Assembly (NCBI RefSeq): GCF_034259425.1
Contig: NZ_JAXIVU010000012.1
Location: 17,335-81,334, forward strand
Length of the DNA stretch: 64,000 bases
Direction: 5' to 3'
Source: Denitrificimonas halotolerans
Lineage (GTDB): Bacteria; Pseudomonadota; Gammaproteobacteria; Pseudomonadales; Pseudomonadaceae
Shown: positions 34,723 to 43,411 of the stretch, piece after piece
How positions within the stretch are numbered: the stretch's first letter is position 1
How the letters are laid out: each line of letters starts with the position of its first letter
Notes under the pieces: model-generated
The model's database searches: none
Told to the model about the DNA's origin: nothing
Seen by the model: only the letters and a program-made list of their open reading frames with translations
Translations under genes and position numbers: made by a program

Positions 34723-35933
34723 TTGACATCCTCCCCGACCTAAAGGACGGGGATTCCTATTGCTAGACGACCATGCCCGGCCGCGAGAATGTTACGTGCC
34801 GCGTTGATATCGCGATCGTGGGTGACACCACACCCACTGCACGTCCATTCTCTTATTCCAAGTCCTGCGATACCTTTCGGCCTCGACTCGGGCAAACTGC
34901 CGCAACTCGAACAGGTTTGGGTGGTGTATGCCTCGTCAACTTCCCTAAAAACAATGCCTGCGTGAGCGCATTTATAGTCCAGCATTGTTTTTAATTGACC
35001 CCAGCCAGCATCTAACACTGACTTGGCCATCGTGGTTTTAACGAGTTTTAAGCTACTGACATTGCCCACATAGATTTCACCGCAACGGTTGACCAGCATA
35101 CGGCTGAACTTGTGCAGGGCATCTTTTCTACGGTTAGCAATCTTGGCGTGAAGGGTTTTGACTTGGGTTTTATTTCTAGCCCGTTGTGCTATGGCTAATT
35201 TTTCCTCAAGGCCACGGTAGAAACGACCCGCTTCCAGCTTGGTGCCGTCCGAGCAGGTGGCTGTATCAGTTAAGCCAAGGTCAATACCGATACGGTCTTG
35301 GCCTTTGCTTGGTTCGACCTCCATATCAACCACAACATTGAAGTACCAGCGGCCACGAGCATCTTCATTGAAACTGGCCGAGCGAAACTTGTATTGGTTC
35401 AAGCCGTAGCTGTCCCAGACCTTAAAATAGTGGCCGTTGTGGTAGACCTGCCCGTTTCTCCATTGCGCCGCACCTGTATTGACGGGTATCCAGCCCAGTG
35501 AGCGGCGTACACCGCCTGATTTGCGCCAGTTCAGCCGCACCTTCTTAAACTGCTTGCGGCGTGTGACATACTCACCTGCAATGCACTGTAAGGTTTGGCT
35601 GTGCAGGCCAAGCTCTTTACCTGCGCCCTTTGTGTAGGGATGCATATCATACGCAGACAAAAACACACCGCGCTCCTTAATCGAGCGGCGGCTTAATTCA
35701 TTAACAAAATTCCAGACAAAATTGACGCTTCGAGCCATACGGTTTAGCAAGGGCACATGCCTGTCTCGGACTCGAACTTTTAATGTTTTAGTGTGCCTTA
35801 TCATGCTGTATACAATACCAGTACCAACCTATACTGCAAAGACTTTAGCAGCCTGTTAAGGGGTTAAGGGGCTGCTTACGCAGCCCTCGTTATCCATCCC
35901 CGCACTAAAAGTACGAGGTCTTACGCGATTTTG
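34723..35933 (-). mobile_element. IS200/IS605-type tnpB-only element (IS1341-like), copy A
   Basis: 1211 bases. On the minus strand it begins with CAAAATCGCG after a TTAT target (35937-35934) and ends in GTCAA at 34723. Left-end hairpin CCTCGTAC/GTGCGGGG with a TTTTA loop and right-end hairpin CCCCG/CGGGG just before the end are as expected of single-strand-transposed IS605 elements. There is no tnpA, so movement would need Y1 transposase in trans. It sits between metX and yggU without breaking either gene. Confidence 0.9.
34740..35804 (-). CDS. tnpB: RNA-guided endonuclease TnpB, copy A
   Basis: 354 residues. N-terminal wedge/REC part, then a RuvC domain with GIDLGLTDTATCSDG (first Asp, about 180), FREVDEAYTTQTCSSCG (Glu before the zinc ribbon) and HDRDINAARNIL (last Asp); zinc ribbon cysteines CSSCG and CSGCG. 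All catalytic residues appear intact. Relatives cut DNA using an RNA from the element's right end and adjacent flank. The last 60 or so bases plus the right end probably encode that RNA. Confidence 0.93.
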   Translation of the reverse strand: MIRHTKTLKVRVRDRHVPLLNRMARSVNFVWNFVNELSRRSIKERGVFLSAYDMHPYTKGAGKELGLHSQTLQCIAGEYVTRRKQFKKVRLNWRKSGGVRRSLGWIPVNTGAAQWRNGQVYHNGHYFKVWDSYGLNQYKFRSASFNEDARGRWYFNVVVDMEVEPSKGQDRIGIDLGLTDTATCSDGTKLEAGRFYRGLEEKLAIAQRARNKTQVKTLHAKIANRRKDALHKFSRMLVNRCGEIYVGNVSSLKLVKTTMAKSVLDAGWGQLKTMLDYKCAHAGIVFREVDEAYTTQTCSSCGSLPESRPKGIAGLGIREWTCSGCGVTHDRDINAARNILAAGHGRLAIGIPVL

Positions 35934-35951
35934 ATAAGTGCTTAACGTTAA

Positions 35952-36251
35952 TTAAAATTTTAAGTGAGCAAAATCAGGTTGCTTGGGGATTTTTCTTGGC
36001 TCGATTATACGGACACGTTTTTGCCGAGATAACTCTCCACTTTCGATCTGTACATGACGTTTATGGACGCCAAAGGCTTCGCTTAAAAAATCAATCAGTT
36101 GGTTGTTAGCTTTGCCGTCTACAGGTGGTGCATTAAGGCGTATTTTAATGCGTTCTCCGTGTAAGCCGGCAAACTCACTACGTTTTGCACCTGGTTGCAA
36201 ATGACAAAATATAATCAAGTCATCGGCATCCCAACGTACATGGACAGTCAT
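35952..36251 (-). CDS. yggU: DUF167 family protein (YggU)
   Basis: 99 residues with LQPGAKRSEFAGLHGERIKI and NAPPVDGKANNQLIDFL, the DUF167 hallmark. Function unknown. The start overlaps the yggT stop by four bases (ATGA). The stop is 19 bases from the end of transposon copy A. Confidence 0.92.
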   Translation of the reverse strand: MTVHVRWDADDLIIFCHLQPGAKRSEFAGLHGERIKIRLNAPPVDGKANNQLIDFLSEAFGVHKRHVQIESGELSRQKRVRIIEPRKIPKQPDFAHLKF

Positions 36252-36853
36252 AGAAATGGACTGACCAAAGCACGTATTGGTCCCACTAAGCCAGTATTGA
36301 CTGCTAAGTTTGTAATCACTAGGCGCTCCAGTAAGTTAATCGCAATAAAAGCAAAGATCGGTGATAGGTCTAAGCCACCCAAATTGGGTAATAAATTGCG
36401 AATTGGTGCTAGCATCGGTTCGCAAATTTGATGTACTAATTGTGCGCCGGGATTTTGACTACCTGGTGCGACCCAAGACAAAATTACACTGATAATTAGG
36501 GCGAAAAAGAAAATCTTAAGAAATAACGCAGCAACGGCGATTAAACTCCAAGCTAAAATATAGTGCAGCATCTCGCCAGCAGGTAAGCCGGCTACAGAAA
36601 GTACTAAGCACATTAAGATAAACTGGACCAACACGACAAAGACTAAGCCGGCAAGATCAAGTCCCATAACGCTCGGAATAAATCGGCGCAGGGGTGCTAG
36701 GATGGGTTGTGTTGCTTTGATAGCAAACTGACTGAGGGGGTTGTAAAAGTCAGCACGCACCAACTGTAGTACGAAGCGCAGCATTGCAACCAGTAAGTAA
36801 AGTTGACCAAGGGTTTGAATAATATAAATAAATGCTTCAGTAAGTCCCGACAT
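36248..36853 (-). CDS. yggT: YggT family membrane protein
   Basis: 201 residues with two copies of the YGGT domain: PLSQFAIKATQPILAPLRRFIP around 35-58 and PGAQLVHQICEPMLAPIRNLLP around 135-158, each with flanking membrane helices. The family is linked to membrane or division functions, with no defined activity. It lies between proC and yggU, the normal pseudomonad order. Confidence 0.92.
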   Translation of the reverse strand: MSGLTEAFIYIIQTLGQLYLLVAMLRFVLQLVRADFYNPLSQFAIKATQPILAPLRRFIPSVMGLDLAGLVFVVLVQFILMCLVLSVAGLPAGEMLHYILAWSLIAVAALFLKIFFFALIISVILSWVAPGSQNPGAQLVHQICEPMLAPIRNLLPNLGGLDLSPIFAFIAINLLERLVITNLAVNTGLVGPIRALVSPFL

Positions 36854-36862
36854 ACAGTCCTC

Positions 36863-37681
36863 TTATTCGCTAAGTTGTTGAGCAAGCTCTTGAGAGCGGG
36901 AGGCAGCGCTGCGCAAGGCAGTTTCAACGAGTTGGTTGAATCCACCTTGTTGGAAGGCGCGAATGGCTGCATCCGTAGTGCCATTGGGTGAGGTGACTTG
37001 CTGGCGCAATTGCGCAGCGTCGAGTGTGCTTTGGCAAGCCATGTTTGAGGCCCCTTGAGCAGTGTATTGTGCTAGTTGTGCAGCAATGTCTGCCGGCAGA
37101 CCTAATTTGATACCAGCTTCGGTCATCGCTTCAATCAATAAGAAAAAGTACGCAGGGCCGCTGCCCGACACGGCGGTAACTGCATCAATCAACTGCTCGT
37201 TTTCTAACCATACAGCTAAGCCCACTGCGGACAACAATTGTTCTGCTTGTTTGCGCTGTTGTGTGGATACGGCTTTGGTTGCGTATAGGCCGCTTACACC
37301 CTGCTGGATTAATGCGGGAGTGTTGGGCATGCAACGGATAATGGTATGAACACCTAGCCAACGGATTAAACTGTCGCTGGTGATGCCGGCGGCAATGGAA
37401 ATGACTAATTGCTGGTCAGTCACTGCTACGGCCAGTTGCTCGCACACTTGGCGCATGATTTGTGGTTTAACAGCAAGCACTATGATGTCTGCGCCCTTTA
37501 CTGCTAATTGGTTGTCGGTGAAGATATGAATGGCATAGGTACTTTTGAGTTTTTCTAACTGGGCTTCACCTGGGTCGCTGGCGTTAATGTTGTGTGCGTG
37601 AACACCTTGTTTGCAGAGGCCGCCAATTAAGCTAGCAGCCATGTTGCCTGCTCCAATAAAAGTAATTTTTGTATTGCCCAC
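36863..37681 (-). CDS. proC: pyrroline-5-carboxylate reductase
   Basis: 272 residues from GTG 37681, with AAGGAG eight bases upstream; the frame is open for 13 more codons. NAD(P)-binding FIGAGNMAASLIGGL at the N terminus, MPNTPALIQQGVSGLYAT, SGSGPAYFFLLIEAM and QVTSPNGTTDAAI near the end are ProC motifs. It makes proline. In Pseudomonas yggS normally precedes proC; no yggS is present here between proC and the divergent pilT. Confidence 0.96.
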   Translation of the reverse strand: MGNTKITFIGAGNMAASLIGGLCKQGVHAHNINASDPGEAQLEKLKSTYAIHIFTDNQLAVKGADIIVLAVKPQIMRQVCEQLAVAVTDQQLVISIAAGITSDSLIRWLGVHTIIRCMPNTPALIQQGVSGLYATKAVSTQQRKQAEQLLSAVGLAVWLENEQLIDAVTAVSGSGPAYFFLLIEAMTEAGIKLGLPADIAAQLAQYTAQGASNMACQSTLDAAQLRQQVTSPNGTTDAAIRAFQQGGFNQLVETALRSAASRSQELAQQLSE

Positions 37682-37967
37682 GTATAAGGCTCCTTGGGTG
37701 GCGGGTTGAGGAACAAACACCGCAAAATTGAAAAATACTTGAGGCCGTTATTCAGCACAGTTATAGATTGTCCTGTAACTGAGACCATTGCGCAAAGAGA
37801 TGTCGGTGGTCGTGTTGACCTAATACATACTTAAAGCAGTAAAAATATCGCTTATGGCCGCTATTATGGCAGTTTTTCCATTGCCTGCTATCGTAAATAA
37901 TATACATATGGGAGTACAGGGCGGAAGCTTAACGCTATTACTATAAAGGATATGTGGGGGCAATTTA

Positions 37968-39002
37968 ATGGATATATATGAGCTGTTAACTTTAAGTGTC
38001 GAGCAGGGAGCATCAGATTTACATTTATCAGCGGGCTTACCACCGATGATACGCCTTGATGGAGATATGCAGCGATTAAGCATGCCGCAAATTAATGCGC
38101 ATAATATGACTTGTCTGCTTGAGCAGTTCATGAATGAGCGACAGCGCAAGGATTATGTTGAGCATCTAGAAACGGATTTTTCTTTTGAGTTATCTGATGT
38201 TGCACGTTTTCGAGTGAATGTTTTTCAGCAAAGTCGCGGTGCCGCAGCTGTTTTTCGTACCATTCCTGCGCAAGTTCTGACCTTGGCTGACTTACAGTTA
38301 GGTGAAGTGTTTTGTCGGATTGCCGATTTACCTCGAGGCTTGGTCATAGTGGCAGGCCCTACAGGCTCAGGGAAGTCTACGACATTGGCGGCCATGATTG
38401 ATTACTTAAATGACACAACAAACCAGCATATTTTGACGATTGAGGACCCGATTGAGTTTGTACATCAGCCAAAGCAAAGCTTGATCAGTCAGCGTGAAGT
38501 TCATCGCGATACATTAAGTTTTAGTCGGGCTTTACGCTCTGCATTGCGTGAGGATCCTGATGTAATTTTGGTTGGTGAGTTACGCGACTTAGAAACGATT
38601 CGGTTAGCCCTTACTGCAGCAGAAACAGGGCATCTGGTCTTTGCGACCTTGCACACGAATTCTGCTGCTAAAACGATTGATCGTATTGTTGATGTCTTTC
38701 CCGCTGAAGAAAAGTCTATGGTGCGCTCGATGTTGTCGGAATCATTGCAGGCCGTTATTGCACAAGTTTTATTAAAAAAAATCGGTGGTGGACGTATTGC
38801 TGCTCATGAAATCATGTTGGTCACGCCGGCTCTGCGCAACTTAATTCGAGAAGATAAAGTCGCGCAAATGTATTCAGTTTTGCAAACTGGCGGAGCTTTG
38901 GGGATGCAAACCTTAGACAGCTGTTTGCAGAGGCTGTGGGCTCAAGGTTTGATCAGTCGAGAGCAGGCACAGGAGCAGGCTAAGGTCAAAGACAATTTTT
39001 AA
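37968..39002 (+). CDS. pilT: type IV pilus retraction ATPase PilT
   Basis: 344 residues. PAS-like N-terminal domain, Walker A GPTGSGKSTTLAA, Walker B VILVGELRDLET, His box GHLVFATLHTNSA and the PilT-specific ALRNLIRE segment near the C terminus. It powers pilus disassembly and twitching. In Pseudomonas pilU follows; here the next 130 bases lead into transposon copy B and no pilU is seen. The upstream gap 37682-37967 contains no gene that I can identify. Confidence 0.96.
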   Translation: MDIYELLTLSVEQGASDLHLSAGLPPMIRLDGDMQRLSMPQINAHNMTCLLEQFMNERQRKDYVEHLETDFSFELSDVARFRVNVFQQSRGAAAVFRTIPAQVLTLADLQLGEVFCRIADLPRGLVIVAGPTGSGKSTTLAAMIDYLNDTTNQHILTIEDPIEFVHQPKQSLISQREVHRDTLSFSRALRSALREDPDVILVGELRDLETIRLALTAAETGHLVFATLHTNSAAKTIDRIVDVFPAEEKSMVRSMLSESLQAVIAQVLLKKIGGGRIAAHEIMLVTPALRNLIREDKVAQMYSVLQTGGALGMQTLDSCLQRLWAQGLISREQAQEQAKVKDNF

Positions 39003-39136
39003 AGAATAGTCTGGTTGGAACGTGTGACAGTATGGCTGCGCCGCAACTCTAACTCTATTGAGAGATTGCAATGTTGTTTCAAATAATACGCGGGCTTTCT
39101 GTAAAATGAACTCTATATGGGTATGTTATTTATTAT

Positions 39137-40315
39137 CAAAATCGCGTAAGACTTCGTACTTTTAGTGCGAGGATGGATAGCAAGGGCTGCTAAAGTCTTT
39201 GCAGTATAGGTTGGTGCTGGTATTGTATACAGTATGATAAAACACACCAAAACATTAAAAGTTCGAGTACGAGACAGGCATGTGCCCTTGCTAAACCGCA
39301 TGGCTCGTAGCGTCAATTTCGTTTGGAACTTTGTTAATGAATTAAGTCAACGCTCGATCAAAGAGCGTGGTGTGTTTTTGTCTGCTTTTGATATGCATCC
39401 CTACACTAAGGGTGCAGGTAAAGAGCTTGGCCTGCACAGCCAAACCTTACAGTGCATTGCAGGTGAGTATGTCGCACGCCGCAAGCAGTTTAAGAAAGTG
39501 CGGCTGAACTGGCGCAAATCAGGCGGTGTACGCCGCTCACTGGGCTGGATACCCGTCAATACAGGTGCAGCTCAATGGAAAAACGGGCAGGTCTACCATA
39601 ATGGCCACTACTTCAAGGTGTGGGACAGTTACGGCCTGAGCCAATATAAATTCCGCTCTGGTAGCTTCAACGAAGATGCCCGTGGCCGCTGGAACTTCAA
39701 TGTAGTGGTGGATGTGCAGGCTGAGATACCCGCCGGCCAAGATCGCATCGGTATTGACCTTGGCTTAACTGATACAGCCACCTGCTCGGATGGCACCAAG
39801 CTAGAAGCGGGCCGCTTCTATCGCGGTCTTGAGGAAAAATTAGCCATAGCACAACGGGCTAGAAATAAAACCCAAGTCAAAACCATTCATGCGAAAATCG
39901 CTAACCGTAGAAAAGATGCCCTGCACAAGTTCAGCCGCACGCTGGTCAATCGCTGCGGTGAAATTTACGTGGGTAATGTCAGTAGTTTAAAACTCGTTAA
40001 AACCACGATGGCCAAGTCAGTACTGGACGCTGGCTGGGGTCAATTAAAAACAATGCTGGACTATAAATGCGCTCACGCAGGCATTGTTTTTAAGGAAGTT
40101 GACGAGGCATACACCACCCAAACCTGTTCGAGTTGTGGCAGTTTGCCCGGATCGAGGCCGAAAGGTATCGCAGGACTTGGAATAAGAGAATGGACGTGCA
40201 GTGGGTGTGGTGTCACCCACGATCGTGATATCAACGCGGCACGTAACATTCTCGCGGCCGGGCATGGCCGTCTAGCAGTAGGAATCCCCGTCCTTTAGGT
40301 CGGGGAGGATGTCAA
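39137..40315 (+). mobile_element. IS200/IS605-type tnpB-only element, copy B
   Basis: 1179 bases, from CAAAATCGCG after TTAT (39133-39136) to GTCAA at 40315. It is 32 bases shorter than copy A: the left end lacks the GGGCTGC palindrome and following TTAACCCC tract, a deletion between two GCTGCT repeats. It stands downstream of pilT. No tnpA is present. Confidence 0.9.
39234..40298 (+). CDS. tnpB: RNA-guided endonuclease TnpB, copy B
   Basis: 354 residues, nearly identical to copy A, with differences clustered around residues 155-170 (VVVDVQAEIPAGQDR instead of VVVDMEVEPSKGQDR). RuvC motifs GIDLGLTDTATCSDG, KEVDEAYTTQ and HDRDINAARNIL and both zinc-ribbon cysteine pairs are intact. It starts at ATG 39234, 97 bases inside the element, and ends just before the right-end hairpin, so coding and guide-RNA sequence overlap. 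Confidence 0.93.
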   Translation: MIKHTKTLKVRVRDRHVPLLNRMARSVNFVWNFVNELSQRSIKERGVFLSAFDMHPYTKGAGKELGLHSQTLQCIAGEYVARRKQFKKVRLNWRKSGGVRRSLGWIPVNTGAAQWKNGQVYHNGHYFKVWDSYGLSQYKFRSGSFNEDARGRWNFNVVVDVQAEIPAGQDRIGIDLGLTDTATCSDGTKLEAGRFYRGLEEKLAIAQRARNKTQVKTIHAKIANRRKDALHKFSRTLVNRCGEIYVGNVSSLKLVKTTMAKSVLDAGWGQLKTMLDYKCAHAGIVFKEVDEAYTTQTCSSCGSLPGSRPKGIAGLGIREWTCSGCGVTHDRDINAARNILAAGHGRLAVGIPVL

Positions 40316-40418
40316 CAAAATTGAGTAGCTGATTAAGGCGCTTAAAGGTTCGACTGATTTTAGTAGATGAGCCTTAGCCTAGCCAGTCGCTACTTTCATC
40401 GATGAGGAGGTTGGGCAG

Positions 40419-41108
40419 ATGGCAAAACAAATACGTGTATGGGATGGCCCCTTGAGACTGTTTCACTGGTTGTTGGTATTGAGTGTAGTGACCGCACTCT
40501 ATACCGGTTGGCTTGGTGGTAGTTGGATGGGGTGGCATGAGCGGGCAGGCTTAATGATTATTGGTTTATTGAGTTTTCGAATGGCTTGGTTTGTGCTGGG
40601 TTCTACTTATGCCCGTTTATCCACTTTGTTGTGTTCATTGCTTGCATTGCCACAATACTTACGTGGAGAGTGGCGTGGAGCAGGGCATAACCCATTGGGT
40701 GTGTTGTCTGTTTTTGTCATGCTTGCGATGCTCACTTGGCAAGCTGTGAGTGGTTTATTCACTAATGATGATATTGCTTTTACTGGGCCACTTTATCGCT
40801 TGGTTAGCAGTAGTTTGAGTAATGACTTAACTCGGCTGCATAAGTTGGGTATGTGGATCATTATTGTTTTAATTATGCTACATGTTTTGGCAATTATTAT
40901 TCATGCAGCAGTGAAACAGCATAACCTTGTAAAACCGATGCTGACTGGCACAACAAAACAAGAATATCCTGAACAGAAACCTGCTCGTGGTGGACACGGT
41001 TTAGCTTTTGTTTTTGCTTTATTGATTGCTGTGGGCGGAGTGTATTTAGCTGCGGGAGATTGGCAGCCTAAACCACCACCTGCACCAGCTGTAACCCCTG
41101 CGTGGTAG
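40419..41108 (+). CDS. cytochrome b561/b-type haem membrane protein
   Basis: 229 residues: four to five hydrophobic helices with histidines suited to bind two b haems (RLFHWLL near 15, GWHERAGL near 40, LHKLGMW and LHVLAIIIH further on), and a C-terminal extra helix with a proline-rich end. This is the cytochrome b / nickel-hydrogenase b-subunit superfamily. It is convergent with a cytochrome c' gene; the two are often neighbours and may exchange electrons, which is inferred. The ribosome-binding site is GAGGAGG. Confidence 0.87.
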   Translation: MAKQIRVWDGPLRLFHWLLVLSVVTALYTGWLGGSWMGWHERAGLMIIGLLSFRMAWFVLGSTYARLSTLLCSLLALPQYLRGEWRGAGHNPLGVLSVFVMLAMLTWQAVSGLFTNDDIAFTGPLYRLVSSSLSNDLTRLHKLGMWIIIVLIMLHVLAIIIHAAVKQHNLVKPMLTGTTKQEYPEQKPARGGHGLAFVFALLIAVGGVYLAAGDWQPKPPPAPAVTPAW

Positions 41109-41114
41109 TTTAAT

Positions 41115-41146
41115 AAAAAAGGTTGCCCAATTGGGCAACCTTTTTT
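41115..41146. terminator. bidirectional terminator between cytochrome genes
   Basis: A perfect 32-base palindrome: AAAAAAGGTTGCCCAA directly followed by TTGGGCAACCTTTTTT. It serves both convergent genes. Confidence 0.93.
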
Positions 41147-41175
41147 GAGTCATCGATAAGGCTAAATACTTAAAT

Positions 41176-41643
41176 TTAGTCCATGCGGTATTTGTCATGA
41201 CAGCCTTTACAGCTGTCGCCTGCTGCAGCGAAGGCTTTAGCAACAAGCGCCTTATCACCGGTTGCTGCGGCTTCTGCTAATTCGTTAGCCGCTTTGTTAA
41301 ATGCCATGCCTACTTTAACTACGCCTTCACCATCGGTGAACATTTCAGGTTTTACGCGTGTTTTGGTGTCGCCAATGCTTTTTTCAGTACCCGGACCGAA
41401 TAAAGCACCCATACCTGAGTTGGCTGTAGCTGCAATACTGTTGGCTGCTGCTTGAACTTGGGCTGGATCCCACGCAACACTTTCATCAATGGCCATAGCC
41501 TTGATTTTGCTCATATTCCAACTCATAAAGCTGTAGCCTGCTTTACGAAATTTGATTTGATCTTCTGGGTCAATTTGTGCGCTAGCAGTGAAGCTCGCGG
41601 TTAAAAATAGTGCTGCTAAGCTACCAATCATCAGTTTTTTCAT
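41176..41643 (-). CDS. cytochrome c'
   Basis: 155 residues: signal peptide (MKKLMIGSLAALFLTASFTASA), then a four-helix bundle with the single haem-binding CKGCH at the very C terminus, the class II cytochrome c layout. The opening QIDPEDQIKFRKAGYSFMSW is typical. Such proteins bind NO or carry electrons in the periplasm. The ribosome-binding site is AAAGGAGAAAG. Confidence 0.95.
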   Translation of the reverse strand: MKKLMIGSLAALFLTASFTASAQIDPEDQIKFRKAGYSFMSWNMSKIKAMAIDESVAWDPAQVQAAANSIAATANSGMGALFGPGTEKSIGDTKTRVKPEMFTDGEGVVKVGMAFNKAANELAEAAATGDKALVAKAFAAAGDSCKGCHDKYRMD

Positions 41644-42201
41644 AGGTCTTTCTCCTTTAATAGCACAGTTTTCGCTATCTGTTGTTTAATATGCACAGTA
41701 AGCTGAGGTAATGAACTTTACATTATTTAGAAGCAGGTGTGAGTCTTTACTTAAATAGCATAGCTATGAATATATCGGGTGATATGTTTTTTCAATGTTA
41801 CGCACAACTGAGCCTGCGATTAGATTAAATAATAACGTAAAAACTATTAAAAAAATAATAGATTATTTCTTAGCTTGGTAATAGGACTGGAAATTTCGCC
41901 GCATGAAAACTAGCGTAGCCTTTACAGTGTATAAATTGATGTTGTAAGTGATTCTGTTAAGTTGTGAAGCCGTGACTGATTGATGCTTACAGCAATATAA
42001 AGTGGCTAGGTGGGCTAAGTATGCTAGCTTAGCCCTATGCTAGTGCAAAGGTGGTGAGCTATGTAACAAATAGCCACACAATACTTTAAAAAATGATGGT
42101 TAGCACTTGAGTTGAAGAGCAGACCTTGCAACACTTCGCGCGCGCGGCGGTGACGCGCATTTAACCTTAAAGCACACTATTGAATAAAAGGAGCTGTGCG
42201 C
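41644..42201. other. long AT-rich intergenic region upstream of polyamine transporter
   Basis: About 560 bases with no convincing gene. It is divergent promoter space for cytochrome c' and the polyamine operon. Notable points are a CTATTA/TAATAG hairpin within an A-rich stretch near 41844-41862 and a sharp GC island around 42137-42158 (CGCGCGCGCGGCGGTGACGC) about 45 bases before the operon start. I recognise no sigma-54 or Fur site. Confidence 0.45.
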
Positions 42202-43299
42202 GTGAAAAAAACGAAGCAAATGTTATTGGCCGCCGCTGTAGGCATGGCTGTTGTTGTACCAGTGCAAGCTGAGAAAGAGCGTCTACTGAATGTTTATCAT
42301 TGGTCTGACTATGTTGCTCCAAATACTATCAGTAACTTTGAAAAACAAAGTGGTATTAGAGTTATATTTGATGTGTATGACAGCAATGAAGTGCTTGAAG
42401 CTAAGCTGCTTTCTGGTGGTTCCGGTTACGACATCGTGGTACCGTCTAACCCGTTTTTAGCTAAACAAATTAAAGCAGGTGTTTATCAAAAACTTGATAA
42501 AGCGCAGCTGCCGCAATGGAGTAATCTTAACCAAGACTTACTCAATACACTTGAGGTGAGTGATCCGGGTAATCAGTACTCTATGCCTTATATGTGGGGG
42601 TCTATAGGGCTGGGTTATAATGTCGACAAGGTTAAGGCGGTTTTAGGTGATGAGCCGATTGATTCTTGGGATATTATTTTCAAGCCGGAAAATATCAGCA
42701 AACTACATGAGTGTGGCGTGGCAATCTTAGACTCACCATCTGAGATTATCCCAACCGCTATGCATTACTTAGGTTTGCCAACGGATAGCGAGAAGCCAGA
42801 AGACATTAAACAGGCTGAAGCATTGTTGTTGCAGATTCGTCCTTACGTTACTTACTTCCACTCATCTAAGTATATTTCCGATTTGGCTAGCGGAAATATT
42901 TGTATGGCTGTTGGGTACTCCGGTGACTTATACCAAAGTAAGGCCCGTGCTGAGGAGGGGAAAGGAAATGTGAAAATTGCTTATCAAATACCAAAAGAAG
43001 GTGCCGGCACATTTTTTGACATGGTTGCTATTCCCGCTGATGCAAAAAATGTCACTGAAGCGCATGAGTTCATTAATTATTTATTGCAGCCGCAGGTCAT
43101 GGCAGACCTAACCAACTACCTGCAATTCCCGAATGGTAATGAGCAAGCTACCCCTTTAGTTGATGAGGCAATACGTACTGATCCGGGTATTTATCCATCG
43201 AGCGAAGTAATGGGCAAGTTATTTACTTTTCCTGACTTACCATCCAAGACTCAGCGCTTAATCACCCGGAGCTGGACGAAAATCAAGTCTGGTAAATAA
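42202..43299 (+). CDS. polyamine ABC transporter substrate-binding protein (SpuD/PotF-like), first copy
   Basis: 365 residues from the second GTG (42202), which AAGGAG precedes by eight bases; the GTG at 42196 is too close to that site. Signal peptide ending VPVQA, then NVYHWSDYVAPNTI and ends SWTKIKSGK. PotF/SpuD-type fold that binds putrescine or spermidine. Compared with the second copy it has YHW for YNW and a changed pocket region (YMWGSIGLGYN). First gene of a five-gene transporter operon. Confidence 0.9.
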   Translation: MKKTKQMLLAAAVGMAVVVPVQAEKERLLNVYHWSDYVAPNTISNFEKQSGIRVIFDVYDSNEVLEAKLLSGGSGYDIVVPSNPFLAKQIKAGVYQKLDKAQLPQWSNLNQDLLNTLEVSDPGNQYSMPYMWGSIGLGYNVDKVKAVLGDEPIDSWDIIFKPENISKLHECGVAILDSPSEIIPTAMHYLGLPTDSEKPEDIKQAEALLLQIRPYVTYFHSSKYISDLASGNICMAVGYSGDLYQSKARAEEGKGNVKIAYQIPKEGAGTFFDMVAIPADAKNVTEAHEFINYLLQPQVMADLTNYLQFPNGNEQATPLVDEAIRTDPGIYPSSEVMGKLFTFPDLPSKTQRLITRSWTKIKSGK

Positions 43300-43368
43300 A
43301 TGTGTTGATCCGCTGCGTTATCAGCTTTAGTGTTGCGTGACAAGGCGGCAAGAAAATAAGCATATTTC

Positions 43369-43394
43369 TGGGCTGCGCAAGTAGCCCATTTTTA
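43369..43394 (+). terminator. hairpin between the two binding-protein genes
   Basis: TGGGCT (43369-43374) pairs with AGCCCA (43383-43388), followed by TTTTTA. Placed 18 bases before the next start, it probably acts as a partial terminator that leaves the first binding protein most abundant. Confidence 0.7.
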
Positions 43395-43411
43395 TCTTGG
43401 AGGATGGACTA

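Noticed and set aside
39003..40418. A TnpA (Y1 HUH) transposase accompanying the tnpB copies
   Set aside because: No frame with a HUH motif or of the expected 130-150 codon size is present beside any of the copies.
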